NCBI GenBank assembly: GCA_003402375.1
Contig: QFXJ01000049.1
Location: 1 to 64,000 of the forward strand
DNA length: 64,000 nt
Direction: 5' to 3'
Source: Candidatus Nitrotoga sp. CP45
Lineage (GTDB): Bacteria > Pseudomonadota > Gammaproteobacteria > Burkholderiales > Gallionellaceae
Position numbers and translations under genes: made by a program. Shown here piece by piece: positions 15,316-24,951 of this stretch. Every line of letters starts with the position of its first letter. The first letter of the stretch is position 1. The notes under the pieces are model-generated. The model saw only the letters and a program-made list of their open reading frames with translations. It was not told the origin of the DNA and did no database searches.

Positions 15316-16134
15316 CTACGGCCACCTTTTCTTCTTCATGACCCATGCTTTGTTTAACCATGCGAAGGTGAGAAATTCGTTCATCATCGGTATGTTCATA
15401 ACATCCATGGTTTTGGCTTGGCTAACTACAGTCGCTTGATCGCCAACAGCCACAACGACTTCTCGAATTGCAGCAATTAGCTGGACCAAATGCCACACGG
15501 CGCTTCGGGCTGCAAGCTCATGAAGCCTTGGTTCAGCGTAGATACGCTCTAGGGACATAGTGCGCCCCTCAAGATCGTGCGCAATGGCAAAACATGTGTC
15601 TCCCAGAACACCCGCAATTTGAGCAGACTGTATTTGCACTTTGTTTTGCTGCTGTTTTGAGACCTCAGTTTCAACGATCCGTAACAATATCTTGTTCCAT
15701 TTAACTAGCGGATCTGTGCCTATGGAATTACCCGAGAGCTGGTTCAAGTTTGCATATCGAGTTCCGTCCGAAAACTCACTCAACAGTTGAAGTATTTGAT
15801 ACCCGGTTGAGCTCGGAACCAACGGAGTGAATGGCGTCTGCGTTGAACTATTGGCTACGTTCTCGACGCTCGAATACAGAGTTAATAAATTGTGGCCATA
15901 AGCTCGCATTCCATTAATGCTTGGTGCCTTGAGTTGGTTGTGGGTCATGTGATCGAGCACCATGACCAATTTCATTAAGCGCTCCAGGCCCGTACCAAGA
16001 TTGAAAAAGGCTGAGTAGAAGCGCCCTTTGTCGCCAACATGGGCGTTTCGCAGCGCAGTAAGGCCGGTAGTGAGGCAGCTATCAGTCAAATAGCACTCTT
16101 GCTGCAAGAGAAAGAATACCGGACTGAATTCCAT
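15316..16134 (-). CDS. Hypothetical protein, possibly HEPN-like helical
   Basis: The product has 272 residues and is predicted to be mostly helical and soluble. RFYSAFFNLGTGLERLMKLVMVLDHM followed by GHNLLTLYSSV recalls HEPN-type proteins of defence and toxin systems, but I cannot point to a sure catalytic pair. I do not recognise the family. The start at 16134 is chosen because GGAG lies 6 bases upstream, whereas the first in-frame ATG touches the GGAG directly. It lies alone between a hairpin repeat and yicC. Confidence 0.65.
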   Translation of the reverse strand: MEFSPVFFLLQQECYLTDSCLTTGLTALRNAHVGDKGRFYSAFFNLGTGLERLMKLVMVLDHMTHNQLKAPSINGMRAYGHNLLTLYSSVENVANSSTQTPFTPLVPSSTGYQILQLLSEFSDGTRYANLNQLSGNSIGTDPLVKWNKILLRIVETEVSKQQQNKVQIQSAQIAGVLGDTCFAIAHDLEGRTMSLERIYAEPRLHELAARSAVWHLVQLIAAIREVVVAVGDQATVVSQAKTMDVMNIPMMNEFLTFAWLNKAWVMKKKRWP

Positions 16135-16287
16135 GTGCATCTCCAGAAGGCTTATGTAATATAGACACCTTAAAAAATGCCAGAAAAAGTACTTATAAGG
16201 TGCAAAAAACAGGCGCTTATTTGATAACTCATTGTTTAAGTAACGGGGAGCTATAAATACATCACATGACCTGCAACAGTATTAAAC

Positions 16288-17154
16288 CTATTCCAAGTTC
16301 TGTATCTGTTCACGCATCTGCTCAATCAATAGCTTCATTTCCATGGACGCACGCGATACTTCTGCGTCGACGGACTTTGAGCCTAGCGTGTTCGCCTCGC
16401 GGTGTAGTTCCTGCATCAGAAAATCCAGCCGTTTGCCTACTGTGCCGCCTTTAACCAGCACTCGCTTCATTTCGACCAGATGAGTTTGCAGACGCGACAA
16501 CTCTTCATCCACATCAATCTTGCTGGCGAACAGTGTGATTTCCTGCCGCACGCGTTCATCATCACCCGTTTGCAGCGCTATGCGCAAACGCCCGGCCAGT
16601 TTTTCTTCATACGCTGCAATGGCCGTCGGGATGCGCGGTGCGACCAGGGTGCATAAAGTTTCGATTTGTTCTATGCGCTGCAACAGAAAATCTTGTAACT
16701 TGTCGCCTTCGCGTCCACGTGCTGCGGTGAATTCGCGCAGTACTTGATGCAGCAGTTCGGGCACCATAGTTTGCAGTGTGTCGGTCGGTATAGCCGCACT
16801 TTGCAACACACCATTCCAACGCAACACATCGGCGACGCTCAAGCCATCTGCTTCGGGCAAGATGGCTTGCACTTCGTCGCTCCATTGAGCCAGTTGTTGT
16901 ACAAGGGGCTGATTGAGCTGTGCCGGATTTTGTACAGAGGGCCGAGGAGCGAAACCGATACGGCATTCCACCTTGCCGCGCGTCAGTTGCGCAGCAAGGG
17001 TCTCGCGCAATAGGGGCTCCAGCATGCGCAGCTCATCTGGCATGCGTATCTGGAGATCGAGGTAACGGTGATTGACCGCACGCAGTTCCACTGCAAGCGA
17101 TCCGGTGTCGAGTTCTGTTGCGGCAGTGGCAAAGCCGGTCATGCTAAAAATCAT
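16288..17154 (-). CDS. yicC: YicC/YloC-family endoribonuclease
   Basis: The product has 288 residues, full length for the family. The N-terminus MIFSMTGFATAATELDTGSLAVELRAVNHRYLDLQIRMPDELR and the C-terminus FLMQELHREANTLGSKSVDAEVSRASMEMKLLIEQMREQIQN are both typical. YicC proteins are oligomeric endoribonucleases implicated in sRNA decay. It is divergent from rph. A partial decayed copy of its 3' half sits 15 kb to the left, and the gene that usually follows yicC in this class (gmk) is not seen here, so its downstream side has been rearranged. Confidence 0.93.
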   Translation of the reverse strand: MIFSMTGFATAATELDTGSLAVELRAVNHRYLDLQIRMPDELRMLEPLLRETLAAQLTRGKVECRIGFAPRPSVQNPAQLNQPLVQQLAQWSDEVQAILPEADGLSVADVLRWNGVLQSAAIPTDTLQTMVPELLHQVLREFTAARGREGDKLQDFLLQRIEQIETLCTLVAPRIPTAIAAYEEKLAGRLRIALQTGDDERVRQEITLFASKIDVDEELSRLQTHLVEMKRVLVKGGTVGKRLDFLMQELHREANTLGSKSVDAEVSRASMEMKLLIEQMREQIQNLE

Positions 17155-17397
17155 TGGGACTCCAGATAATATAGTTTGGGTGGTTGCTCAACCCGATTTC
17201 AATGTTAAACAAGGGCCTGATTTATTTATGCCCTGCTTATGAATTGGACTACAGCATGTGCATTATATGACGATTGGATAGTGTGAAATTTGTTATATAA
17301 AATTCCAAACGAGTCTGCAACAATCGTTTCAGACTAATCCTGATGGCCTTGGCGGCGCAAGCTATAATGCGTGCCATTTCATTTTTGGATTATTTTT

Positions 17398-18114
17398 ATG
17401 CGTCCCAGTCAGCGGCAAACCGATCAGCTTCGTTCCATTCTAATCACGCGTCATTACACCAAGCATGCCGAAGGTTCGGTGCTGATCGAATGTGGCGACA
17501 CAAAAGTGATTTGCACCGCCAGCGTGGAGGAGCGTGTGCCGCCTCATAAAAAAGGCTCAGGTGAGGGGTGGGTTACGGCGGAATACGGCATGTTGCCGCG
17601 TTCTACCGGTAGCCGCATGGGGCGCGAAGCAGCCAAGGGCAAACAGTCTGGCCGCACGCAGGAAATCCAGCGTCTGATCGGACGTAGTTTGCGCTCTGTG
17701 GTGGATTTGAAACAATTGGGCGAGCGCACCATCCAAGTGGATTGCGACGTGATTCAGGCCGATGGCGGGACGCGCACGGCCAGTATTACCGGCGCTTTTG
17801 TCGCTTTGCACGACGCCGTCAGCGGATTGGTCAAGCAAGGGTTGATCAAGGAAAATGCATTACGTGATTTCGTCGCTGCGATTTCGGTGGGTATTTATCA
17901 GGGTATGGCGGTGCTTGATCTTGACTACGCCGAAGATTCTTTATGTGATACCGACATGAATGTGGTGATGACCAGTGCGGGGCATTTCATAGAGGTGCAG
18001 GGTACGGCAGAGGGTCATGCTTTCAGCCGCACTGAGATGGATGCCATGCTCAATTTGGCGCAATCCGGCATTGCGCAGTTAATTGAGATGCAGCGCGCGG
18101 CGCTGGCGAAATAA
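17398..18114 (+). CDS. rph: Ribonuclease PH
   Basis: The product has 238 residues, equal to the E. coli enzyme. It is a phosphate-dependent 3'-exonuclease that trims tRNA 3' ends. [62 protein letters not shown] and [19 protein letters not shown] are hallmark segments. The start at 17398 is chosen to match the family; the open frame extends 9 codons upstream. Only 6 bases separate it from rdgB, so the two are co-transcribed. Confidence 0.97.
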   Translation: MRPSQRQTDQLRSILITRHYTKHAEGSVLIECGDTKVICTASVEERVPPHKKGSGEGWVTAEYGMLPRSTGSRMGREAAKGKQSGRTQEIQRLIGRSLRSVVDLKQLGERTIQVDCDVIQADGGTRTASITGAFVALHDAVSGLVKQGLIKENALRDFVAAISVGIYQGMAVLDLDYAEDSLCDTDMNVVMTSAGHFIEVQGTAEGHAFSRTEMDAMLNLAQSGIAQLIEMQRAALAK

Positions 18115-18120
18115 CGCACC

Positions 18121-18714
18121 ATGCATAAGCTGGTTATTGCCTCCAACAATCCGGGAAAGTTGCGCGAGTTGCAGTTAACACTTGCGTCACTCAGCATCGA
18201 GATACTGACGCAGGCGCAACTTGGCATTGACGAGGCTGAAGAACCCCACTGCACTTTCATTGAGAATGCGCTGGCCAAGGCGCGTCATGTCAGTCGTATC
18301 AGTGGCCTGCCTGCGCTGGCGGATGACTCTGGACTATGCGTAGCTGCTTTGGGCGGCGCACCGGGAGTGCAGTCCGCGCGTTATGCGGGCGAGCCGAAAT
18401 CGGATTCGCGCAACAATGAAAAATTGTTGCAAGCGATGGAAGGCGTGGCTGACCGACGTGCGCATTATTATTGCGTGTTAGTGCTGGTACGCCATGCTGA
18501 CGATCCGCAGCCACTGATTGCGGAAGCCGAATGGCATGGCGAAATTGCGCAGCAGATGCTCGGCGAAGGAGGCTTTGGTTACGATCCGCTGTTCTGGCTG
18601 CCGCAGCTTAACAAGATGAGTGCGGAATTGAGCCGCGACGAGAAGGCGCAGATCAGCCACCGTGCACAAGCACTGCATATTCTGCTACAAAGGTTGCAAA
18701 TAGCGGCGTATTGA
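18121..18714 (+). CDS. rdgB: Non-canonical purine NTP pyrophosphatase (RdgB/HAM1)
   Basis: The product has 197 residues and hydrolyses dITP, ITP and XTP to monophosphates, keeping them out of nucleic acids. SNNPGKLRELQ at the N-terminus (phosphate binding), ADDSGLCVAALGGAPGVQSARYAG and GEGGFGYDPLFW are the family signatures. The length is standard. It lies between rph and hemW, a common arrangement in betaproteobacteria. Confidence 0.97.
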   Translation: MHKLVIASNNPGKLRELQLTLASLSIEILTQAQLGIDEAEEPHCTFIENALAKARHVSRISGLPALADDSGLCVAALGGAPGVQSARYAGEPKSDSRNNEKLLQAMEGVADRRAHYYCVLVLVRHADDPQPLIAEAEWHGEIAQQMLGEGGFGYDPLFWLPQLNKMSAELSRDEKAQISHRAQALHILLQRLQIAAY

Positions 18715-18852
18715 GAATAACGGAATTACAAACAACGCTCGGTATTCCGGTCGTGTGCAGCAGCAGATAAAGTCGCCCGCCCGCCATTTCTAATGGCAGC
18801 GACCTTGCCCGCGTTTTTCCAAATATTGTTGATGGTATTTCTCGACGTACCC

Positions 18853-20046
18853 ATGAATATTGAGCTTTTACACCCACTCGACTCTACGACGCAAGAGGTC
18901 AGTTTTAAGGCTTTACCGCCGTTGTCTTTGTACATCCATATTCCGTGGTGTGTGCGTAAATGCCCTTATTGTGATTTTAATTCGCATGAGGCGCGTGAGA
19001 TTCTGCCAGAGCAGGAATACGTGGCGGCGTTAGTGCGCGATCTGGAGCTGGCTCTACCGCAAATCTGGGGGCGCAAGGTATACACCATATTCATCGGTGG
19101 TGGTACGCCCAGCTTGTTTTCTGCGCAGGCTATGGAACAAATTCTCTCTGCAGTACGCATGTTGTTGCCGCTGGATCATGGCGCGGAAATTACTTTGGAA
19201 GCCAATCCAGGCACAGTGGAGGCAGATAAGTTTACGGGCTTCCGTGATGCCGGTGTCAATCGCCTATCGCTCGGCATTCAGAGTTTCAACGATACTCACC
19301 TCAAGGCGCTGGGACGTATCCACGATGCGTCCCAGGCGCGACGAGCAGTAGAAATCGCGCAACAGCATTTTGACAACATTAATCTGGATTTAATGTATGG
19401 CTTGCCACAGCAAACACAGGCGGAAGCGGCGCAGGATGTGCATGCCGCACTGGAATTTGCACCGCAACATTTGTCCTGCTACAACCTTACGCTGGAACCG
19501 AATACACTTTTTCATCGTTATCCGCCCGCCTTGCCGGACGATGATCTGTGCAGCGCCATGCAGCAGGATATTGAACAAATACTCAGCGCGCACGGCTATC
19601 AACATTACGAAACTTCGGCTTTCGCACAGCCAAAAAAACAGGCACGCCATAACCTGAATTACTGGCAATTTGGTGATTATCTGGGCATAGGCGCGGGCGC
19701 GCACAGCAAGCTGAGTTTCCCGGACAAGGTGCTGCGACAAGTGCGGTATAAACAGCCGCAAGCCTATCTGCAACAGGTAGCGCAGGGTTTGCCGGTGCAG
19801 ACCGAACATACAGTGAAGCGCGAAGAGTTGCCGTTTGAATTCATGATGAATGCATTGCGCTTGAATCAAGGTTTTGCTGACGCGCTATTTGCCGAGCGTA
19901 CCAGCTTGTCGTTGCTGCTGATCCGCCGTGAACTGGAGCAGGCCGAGCAACGCGGCCTGATTGAACGTGGCCTTCAGCGCATCGCACCGACCGAGTTGGG
20001 GCGGCGCTTTTTGAATGACTTGCTACAGATTTTTTTGCGCAAGTAA
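18853..20046 (+). CDS. hemW: Radical SAM heme chaperone HemW
   Basis: The product has 397 residues. C33-x3-C37-x2-C40 (CVRKCPYCDFNSH) binds the 4Fe-4S cluster, GGGTPS and EANPGTVE follow in the radical SAM barrel, and the C-terminal HemN-like domain is complete. HemW carries heme to respiratory proteins and is not the coproporphyrinogen oxidase HemN. The frame is open 20 codons further up, but no good ribosome site decides the start; 18853 (MNIELLHPLD) is a compromise. Confidence 0.9.
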   Translation: MNIELLHPLDSTTQEVSFKALPPLSLYIHIPWCVRKCPYCDFNSHEAREILPEQEYVAALVRDLELALPQIWGRKVYTIFIGGGTPSLFSAQAMEQILSAVRMLLPLDHGAEITLEANPGTVEADKFTGFRDAGVNRLSLGIQSFNDTHLKALGRIHDASQARRAVEIAQQHFDNINLDLMYGLPQQTQAEAAQDVHAALEFAPQHLSCYNLTLEPNTLFHRYPPALPDDDLCSAMQQDIEQILSAHGYQHYETSAFAQPKKQARHNLNYWQFGDYLGIGAGAHSKLSFPDKVLRQVRYKQPQAYLQQVAQGLPVQTEHTVKREELPFEFMMNALRLNQGFADALFAERTSLSLLLIRRELEQAEQRGLIERGLQRIAPTELGRRFLNDLLQIFLRK

Positions 20047-20088
20047 GGTTGTGTGGAGTTGCCAGCCCGCGATGACTCAGGGATTTAA

Positions 20089-20766
20089 TTAGAGTTTCTT
20101 GAACACCAAGTCCCAAACGCCATGCCCCAGACGCAGCCCGCGCTGTTCAAATTTAGTAAGCGGGCGATAAGCCGGGCGCGGAGCATAATTCGCCGCGGTA
20201 TTTTCCAGTGATTTTTCGCCGCTCAACACGGCGAGTACCTGTTCAGCGTAATCCTGCCAATCGGTAGCGACATGAATATATCCACCCGGTTTTATTTTCT
20301 TTACCAGTTGCGCCACAAACGGAGGCTGAATGAGGCGACGCTTGTTGTGGCGTGTCTTGTGCCAAGGGTCAGGGAAAAAAATTTGAACGCCGTCCAGCAC
20401 GTCATCGGCCAGCATGTCGCGCAGCACTTCAACGGCATCATGCTGAATGATGCGGATATTTTTCAAGCCTGATTCTTCAATCTGTTTGAGCAAACTGCCT
20501 ACACCTGGGGTGTGCACCTCAAGGGCAAGATAATCATTTTGCGGATGCGATTGGGCGATGGCGGCAGTGGTCTCACCCATGCCGAAGCCGATCTCAAGTA
20601 TTTTAGTCGCACTTCTGCCGAAGACATTTTCCAAGTCCAGCGGTTGAGGGAGGTAGGGAATGCCATAAATCGGCAGGAGCGCATCGAGACAACGCTGTTG
20701 CGCATTGGAGATGCGCCCTTGTCGCAGCACATAGCTGCGAATGTGCGAGGAGCGCTGAGGAATCAA
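20089..20766 (-). CDS. trmB: tRNA (guanine-46-N7) methyltransferase
   Basis: The product has 225 residues. The SAM site is [18 protein letters not shown] (motif I), followed by [22 protein letters not shown], the characteristic TrmB motif. It methylates G46 in the variable loop of tRNAs. The start overlaps the thiG stop by 4 bases, so it is read with thiS-thiG. It converges on hemW with a 42-base gap and no clear terminator. Confidence 0.97.
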   Translation of the reverse strand: MIPQRSSHIRSYVLRQGRISNAQQRCLDALLPIYGIPYLPQPLDLENVFGRSATKILEIGFGMGETTAAIAQSHPQNDYLALEVHTPGVGSLLKQIEESGLKNIRIIQHDAVEVLRDMLADDVLDGVQIFFPDPWHKTRHNKRRLIQPPFVAQLVKKIKPGGYIHVATDWQDYAEQVLAVLSGEKSLENTAANYAPRPAYRPLTKFEQRGLRLGHGVWDLVFKKL

Positions 20767-21548
20767 TTTATTAATCCGCTGGTAGGTGAGCTGGGCGAGG
20801 CGCTATAAAATTTCTTTGGCATGCGCCCGGCCAGGAAGGCCATACGGCCAGCCTCCACGGCCAGCTTCATGGCAGAGGCCATCAATACCGGCTGTTGTGC
20901 GGCGGCAATGGCGGTATTCATCAGCACCCCATGGCAACCGAGCTCCATGGCGATGGCCGCGTCTGAAGCAGTGCCCACTCCCGCATCCACAATAACGGGC
21001 ACTTGCACGCGATCCATGATGAGCTGCAAATTCCACGGATTGAGGATGCCCATGCCGGAGCCGATCAGCGAAGCCAACGGCATGATGGCGACACAGCCAA
21101 TGTCTTCCAGTTGCTTTGCGATGATGGGGTCATCCGAGGTATACACCATCACCTGAAAGCCATCCGCCACCAGCGTTTTTGCGGCGGCAAGGGTCTCCAC
21201 CACATTCGGATAAAGCGATTGCGGATCACCCAGCACCTCCAGTTTGACCAAACTGTGCCCGTCCAGCAGCTCGCGTGCGAGTCGCAGCGTGCGCACGGCG
21301 TCGTCCGCGCTGTAGCACCCCGCCGTGTTGGGCAGCAGGGTGTATTTCGATGGCGGCAGAATGTCCAGCAGATTCGGCTCGTTCGGGTTTTGCCCGATGT
21401 TGCTACGACGAATGGCAATGGTGATAATCTCGGCGCCGCTGACCTCCACCGCCGCCTGCGTCTCGGTAAAATCCTTGTATTTGCCGGTGCCAATTAAGAG
21501 GCGCGAGTTATAGCTTTTGCCCGCGATGAGCAATGTGTCTTTGTTCAT
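20763..21548 (-). CDS. thiG: Thiazole synthase
   Basis: The product has 261 residues. ThiG joins deoxyxylulose phosphate, dehydroglycine and ThiS-thiocarboxylate into the thiamine thiazole. K102 in VKLEVLGD is the Schiff-base lysine; the TIM barrel ends with the phosphate-binding [26 protein letters not shown]. It lies 15 bases after thiS and overlaps trmB. No TPP riboswitch is visible ahead of the operon. Confidence 0.97.
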   Translation of the reverse strand: MNKDTLLIAGKSYNSRLLIGTGKYKDFTETQAAVEVSGAEIITIAIRRSNIGQNPNEPNLLDILPPSKYTLLPNTAGCYSADDAVRTLRLARELLDGHSLVKLEVLGDPQSLYPNVVETLAAAKTLVADGFQVMVYTSDDPIIAKQLEDIGCVAIMPLASLIGSGMGILNPWNLQLIMDRVQVPVIVDAGVGTASDAAIAMELGCHGVLMNTAIAAAQQPVLMASAMKLAVEAGRMAFLAGRMPKKFYSASPSSPTSGLIN

Positions 21549-21563
21549 TAATGTGTTCCGTAA

Positions 21564-21773
21564 TTAACCGCCGCCGACTGCGACAACGATTTCAAGTCGG
21601 TCGCCATCTGCCAGCAGTTGTTGGTTGAATTGTCCGCGCGGCAAGATTTGACCGTTGCGTTCCAGCGCGATACGCTTGCCAGTCAGTTGCATCTGTTCGA
21701 GGAGCGTAGCGACGGAAATAGGATTATCGAATTGGCGAACTTCGCCGTTAATTGAGACTGAAATCACTTTCAA
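21564..21773 (-). CDS. thiS: Sulfur carrier protein ThiS
   Basis: The product has 69 residues with a ubiquitin-like fold that ends in the required Gly-Gly (VAVGGG), whose terminal carboxylate is turned into a thiocarboxylate that donates sulfur to ThiG. VATLLEQMQLTGKRIALERNGQILPR matches the family. It is the first gene of thiS-thiG-trmB and is divergent from the tRNA-Gly, with only 35 bases between. Confidence 0.95.
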   Translation of the reverse strand: MKVISVSINGEVRQFDNPISVATLLEQMQLTGKRIALERNGQILPRGQFNQQLLADGDRLEIVVAVGGG

Positions 21774-21808
21774 ATTCTGGTCGTGTTAAGGTAACATCCA
21801 TTCTACAT

Positions 21809-21882
21809 GCGGGCGTCGTATAATGGTAATACCCTAGCTTCCCAAGCTAGAGCCGTGGGTTCGATTCCCATCGCCCGCTCCA
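21809..21882 (+). tRNA. tRNA-Gly (anticodon CCC)
   Basis: Acceptor GCGGGCG pairs with CGCCCGC, the D-arm contains ATAATGGTAAT, the anticodon stem is CTAGC/GCTAG with loop TTCCCAA (CCC), the T-arm is GTGGGTTCGATTCCCAT, and CCA is encoded. It reads GGG. A small accessory islet with an integrase remnant lies to its right, so it may have been the integration site, although I found no second copy of its 3' end. Confidence 0.96.
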
Positions 21883-21997
21883 CCGTTCTGTATTTTACCA
21901 TCCATTTCTGTTCATATATTCCGCTACAACTCAAGGCCCCATTCAACAAGAGCCAATGAAACGCATTCCGTCAAACTGGTCTCCGTGTAGGGCGCAG

Positions 21998-22729
21998 CTA
22001 CTTCACCCGCAGTCGCGCGAATACTTCCTCGGCTGAAGGGCTAACGATGTTTCTCACCGAGCCATCGTGCAAGCCATGAGTAGGAATCGGTAACCCGGCT
22101 TGCACGTAGTGGGCACGCCAGTTGGATTCGTACAAGACTGTGTGCAGTCCAGTCCATGCACTTTTGAGCTGATTGAGCTTGAACATATCAAACATCACAC
22201 GGTCACATATTGATACCCAGGCATTGGGAATCATGCCCCACATGGTCCACATAAAAGCTGCAGACCGGGCAAACGACATACAGTTTGTGTCTACATGGGT
22301 ATGCTGCAAATCCTCCGTATCTTCAAGGCGCAGGTGCTCATGTCCAGGCACAAAAATGTATCGGTAAGAAAATACCGCATCCAGCACTTCCCCCTTCGCC
22401 TGCGCTTGTTCATAAACATTCACCAAGCTCGTCACATGATTGGGTTCGTACAAATTATCCGCATCCAGGAAGCAAACAACATCGGCACCCTCGTTCAAGG
22501 CGCAGATGGCACCCACACTTCTGGGAGTACATCCATAGTCGCCATGAGCGACCGGCAGATTGATAGAAGACAGATTCTTAACGCCTGAAGTGACATCCGG
22601 CTTGGGATGTCCGTCAGAAATGAGGTAATGCTTTATATCTTGATGTGTCTGCGCCAATACACTTTCGATGCATCGGCGCAGGATTGCGTCCGACTCTTTG
22701 TAGTACGGCGTAATAATCGCAACCTTCAT
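21998..22729 (-). CDS. Glycosyltransferase family 2
   Basis: The product has 243 residues and a GT-A fold. VAIITPYYKESDAILRRCIESVLAQTHQDI opens the Rossmann part, and DVVCFLDADNLYEPNHV holds the metal-binding DAD triad. A nucleotide-sugar transferase acting on surface polysaccharide is likely; donor and acceptor are unknown. It lies 25 bases after the UDP-glucuronate decarboxylase gene in the same direction, so the two probably form one transcription unit making and using a pentose or other sugar. Confidence 0.88.
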   Translation of the reverse strand: MKVAIITPYYKESDAILRRCIESVLAQTHQDIKHYLISDGHPKPDVTSGVKNLSSINLPVAHGDYGCTPRSVGAICALNEGADVVCFLDADNLYEPNHVTSLVNVYEQAQAKGEVLDAVFSYRYIFVPGHEHLRLEDTEDLQHTHVDTNCMSFARSAAFMWTMWGMIPNAWVSICDRVMFDMFKLNQLKSAWTGLHTVLYESNWRAHYVQAGLPIPTHGLHDGSVRNIVSPSAEEVFARLRVK

Positions 22730-22754
22730 ATGGTGGCCACCTTTGAATGGATAT

Positions 22755-23681
22755 TTAGATTTTGAAATAAGCGATTGTTTTTTTCAAGCCATTGATCAGG
22801 TCAACCCTTGGGTACCAATCTAGCTGGCTTTTTGCCAGGTCGATGTCGGGTTGTCTTTGCTTGGGATCGTCCTGGGGCAGAGGTTTGAAAACCAATTTGC
22901 TCTTTGAGTCGGTCAGCTCAATTACTATTTTGGCAAACTCCAGAATCGAAATTTCCGAAGGGTTTCCAATATTGACAGGCCCGGTAAATTCATCGCCGGT
23001 ACCCATGGTTAAGATCAATGCATCAATCAAATCGTCAACGTAGCAAAAACTTCTGGTCTGGCTACCATCACCATAAATTGTGATGTCATCCCCGTTGAGG
23101 GCCTGAACAATGAAATTGCTGACCACACGGCCATCACCAGGCTGCATCCTCGGCCCGTAAGTGTTGAAGATTCGTGCCACTTTGATCCGCAAATGGTGCT
23201 GTCGCCAGTAGTCAAAAAAAAGCGTTTCAGCGCAGCGCTTGCCTTCATCGTAACAACTGCGAATACCAATCGGATTGACCCTGCCCCAATACGCCTCCGA
23301 CTGGGGTTGAACTTCCGGGTCGCCATACACCTCGCTCGTGCTTGCCTGGAGGATTTTCGCCTTTACCCGCTTGGCCAGGCCCAGCATGTTGATAGCGCCA
23401 TGCACACTTGTCTTGGTGGTTTGTACCGGATCAAATTGGTAATGTACCGGTGATGCAGGACAGGCCAGATTGTAAATTTCGTCAACTTCCACATACAGCG
23501 GAAAAGTAACATCGTGCCGCATCAATTCAAAATGGGGATGCCCCAGCAGATGTTTGATATTTTCCTTGTTACCCGTGAAAAAATTGTCAACACACAATAC
23601 ATCTGAACCACTTGCCAGCAGCCGCTCACATAGATGCGACCCTAAAAATCCAGCCCCACCGGTTACGAGTATTCTTTTCAT
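22755..23681 (-). CDS. UDP-glucuronate decarboxylase (UDP-xylose synthase)
   Basis: The product has 308 residues, an extended [14 protein letters not shown] binds NAD; the catalytic triad is in STSEVYGD and [11 protein letters not shown] (the SYDEGKR variant marks UXS enzymes); [26 protein letters not shown] is also diagnostic. It turns UDP-glucuronate into UDP-xylose. The ribosome site is weak. It sits in the polysaccharide islet between tRNA-Gly and ubiX. Confidence 0.92.
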   Translation of the reverse strand: MKRILVTGGAGFLGSHLCERLLASGSDVLCVDNFFTGNKENIKHLLGHPHFELMRHDVTFPLYVEVDEIYNLACPASPVHYQFDPVQTTKTSVHGAINMLGLAKRVKAKILQASTSEVYGDPEVQPQSEAYWGRVNPIGIRSCYDEGKRCAETLFFDYWRQHHLRIKVARIFNTYGPRMQPGDGRVVSNFIVQALNGDDITIYGDGSQTRSFCYVDDLIDALILTMGTGDEFTGPVNIGNPSEISILEFAKIVIELTDSKSKLVFKPLPQDDPKQRQPDIDLAKSQLDWYPRVDLINGLKKTIAYFKI

Positions 23682-23854
23682 TATGTGCCTGCTGAACTTG
23701 GGTGATAAGGGATAGACAATTTAAGTGCGACACGAAGTTTCTCTTGCAAGCTGTTCTCACTTTACAGGAGGGCATCACCTGTGTCACCGGGTGAATCCAG
23801 GAGTTTAAAAAAAGAGTGACTTTATTTGCCCACAACAACGGCGGTACATATTGA

Positions 23855-24031
23855 CGATTCGATTGTTGCCACGGAGGCAAACGGAAGATGCTGGCACTTG
23901 ATGTATATCCAGTCGTAACTCTAGCTGATGCCAGGCAGAGAAACGGTGATGCGCACAAGGGAGCCGAAAAAAATCGCAATCTTGATATTTATAAGATGGC
24001 AGATGGCTTGGTCGGGCTGTTTACCGGATGA
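23855..24031 (+). pseudogene. Remnant of a tyrosine integrase N-terminal domain
   Basis: An open stretch of 58 codons reads GGKRKMLALDVYPVVTLADARQRNGDAHK. This is the arm-binding N-terminal signature (DUF4102 type) of phage and island integrases, where KxxxLGxYPxVSLAxAR is usual. A TGA lies directly upstream and the frame ends at 24031; the catalytic domain is gone. It is the scar of an integrative element next to the tRNA-Gly islet. Confidence 0.75.
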
Positions 24032-24081
24032 ATGGTTCAAGGGACAATGAGAACCTTGCCGCATACGAGTGCTATTTTGTT

Positions 24082-24833
24082 ATGAACAAGAAACTCAGCC
24101 CCTACGAGATGCTTCGAATCCATGAGTCTGGCGATGCGCCCTACCAGGCACATTTTGTTCCTGAAGATGTCAGAAAAATATGTGTCGAGTTGGCACCATC
24201 GACCTATCTGGAAGTGGGATGCAATCGCGGACAATTGATAGCGGCAGTCAAGAAAGGTCTTAACAGCCGTGCCGTTTGTGTTGGTGTTGAAATGAATGCG
24301 TTTGCCGCAAAGGACGCAGAACAGGTTTGTGACCGCGTCTATTCAAGTACTTTTGATGCGGCAATCGGCGGGCTCAAGGCAGACTACCCGGGCGGCTTCG
24401 ATGTTATTTCATTTGCTGATGTGCTTGAACACATGTACGACCCGTGGGAAGCCATGGTTTTGGCGAAGGATTTGTTATCCGAGCGAGGAAAGTGTGTATT
24501 TCAAATTCCAAATATGGGACATCGTTCCATTATTGGCGGACTACTTTCGAATCGATTCGATTCGATTATGAGTTGATGGGTTTGCTGGATGTAACGCATA
24601 TCCGTTTTTTTACGCCAGGATCATTTGAAGACGCCTGCCAGCAGGCTGGGTACAAGATCATGCGGAAGGTGCAAATCATGGAGGAAAACCCGCAACCTGT
24701 TCTATCTGCGTTCAGCACGCTGATTGCAGGATCAGAGGATGTTAAGAATTTCTTGCGAATATTGGGCGTGACGCAGATCAATCTTCCGCTACTGGCGATG
24801 TGGCAAATTTGTTATGTGTGTGAGCCTCTATAA
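24082..24833 (+). pseudogene. SAM-dependent methyltransferase, frameshifted by a 5-bp duplication
   Basis: The first part (MNKKLSPYEMLRIHESGDAPYQAHFV, then YLEVGCNRGQLIAAV as motif I and FDVISFADVLEHMYDPWEAMVLAKDLL) is a class I methyltransferase as found in polysaccharide clusters. At about 24550-24566 the frame breaks: ATTCG is present once too often, so NRFDYELMG becomes NRFDSIMS-stop. The other frame continues with YELMGLLDVTHIRFFTPGSFEDACQQAGY to 24833. The start could also be 24028. Loss or gain of repeat units would restore the frame. Confidence 0.85.
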
Positions 24834-24951
24834 GCTGGATCAGCACGGGATTCAAGCTGGTCAACCTACACGCAAGAACCGTTGAGGAAAATTGCTGAGA
24901 ATTCGAATATCACACCTGTAGTAGTGATGTTTCGATCCTCAGCACAGCCTG

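Noticed and set aside
21774-21808. Possible TPP riboswitch ahead of thiS-thiG
   Set aside because: Only 35 bases lie between thiS and the divergent tRNA-Gly, too few for the element, and no THI-box motifs are seen.
21872-24833. Second copy of the tRNA-Gly 3' end as an attachment site
   Set aside because: I looked for TTCGATTCCCATCGCCCGC to the right of the islet and found no repeat.
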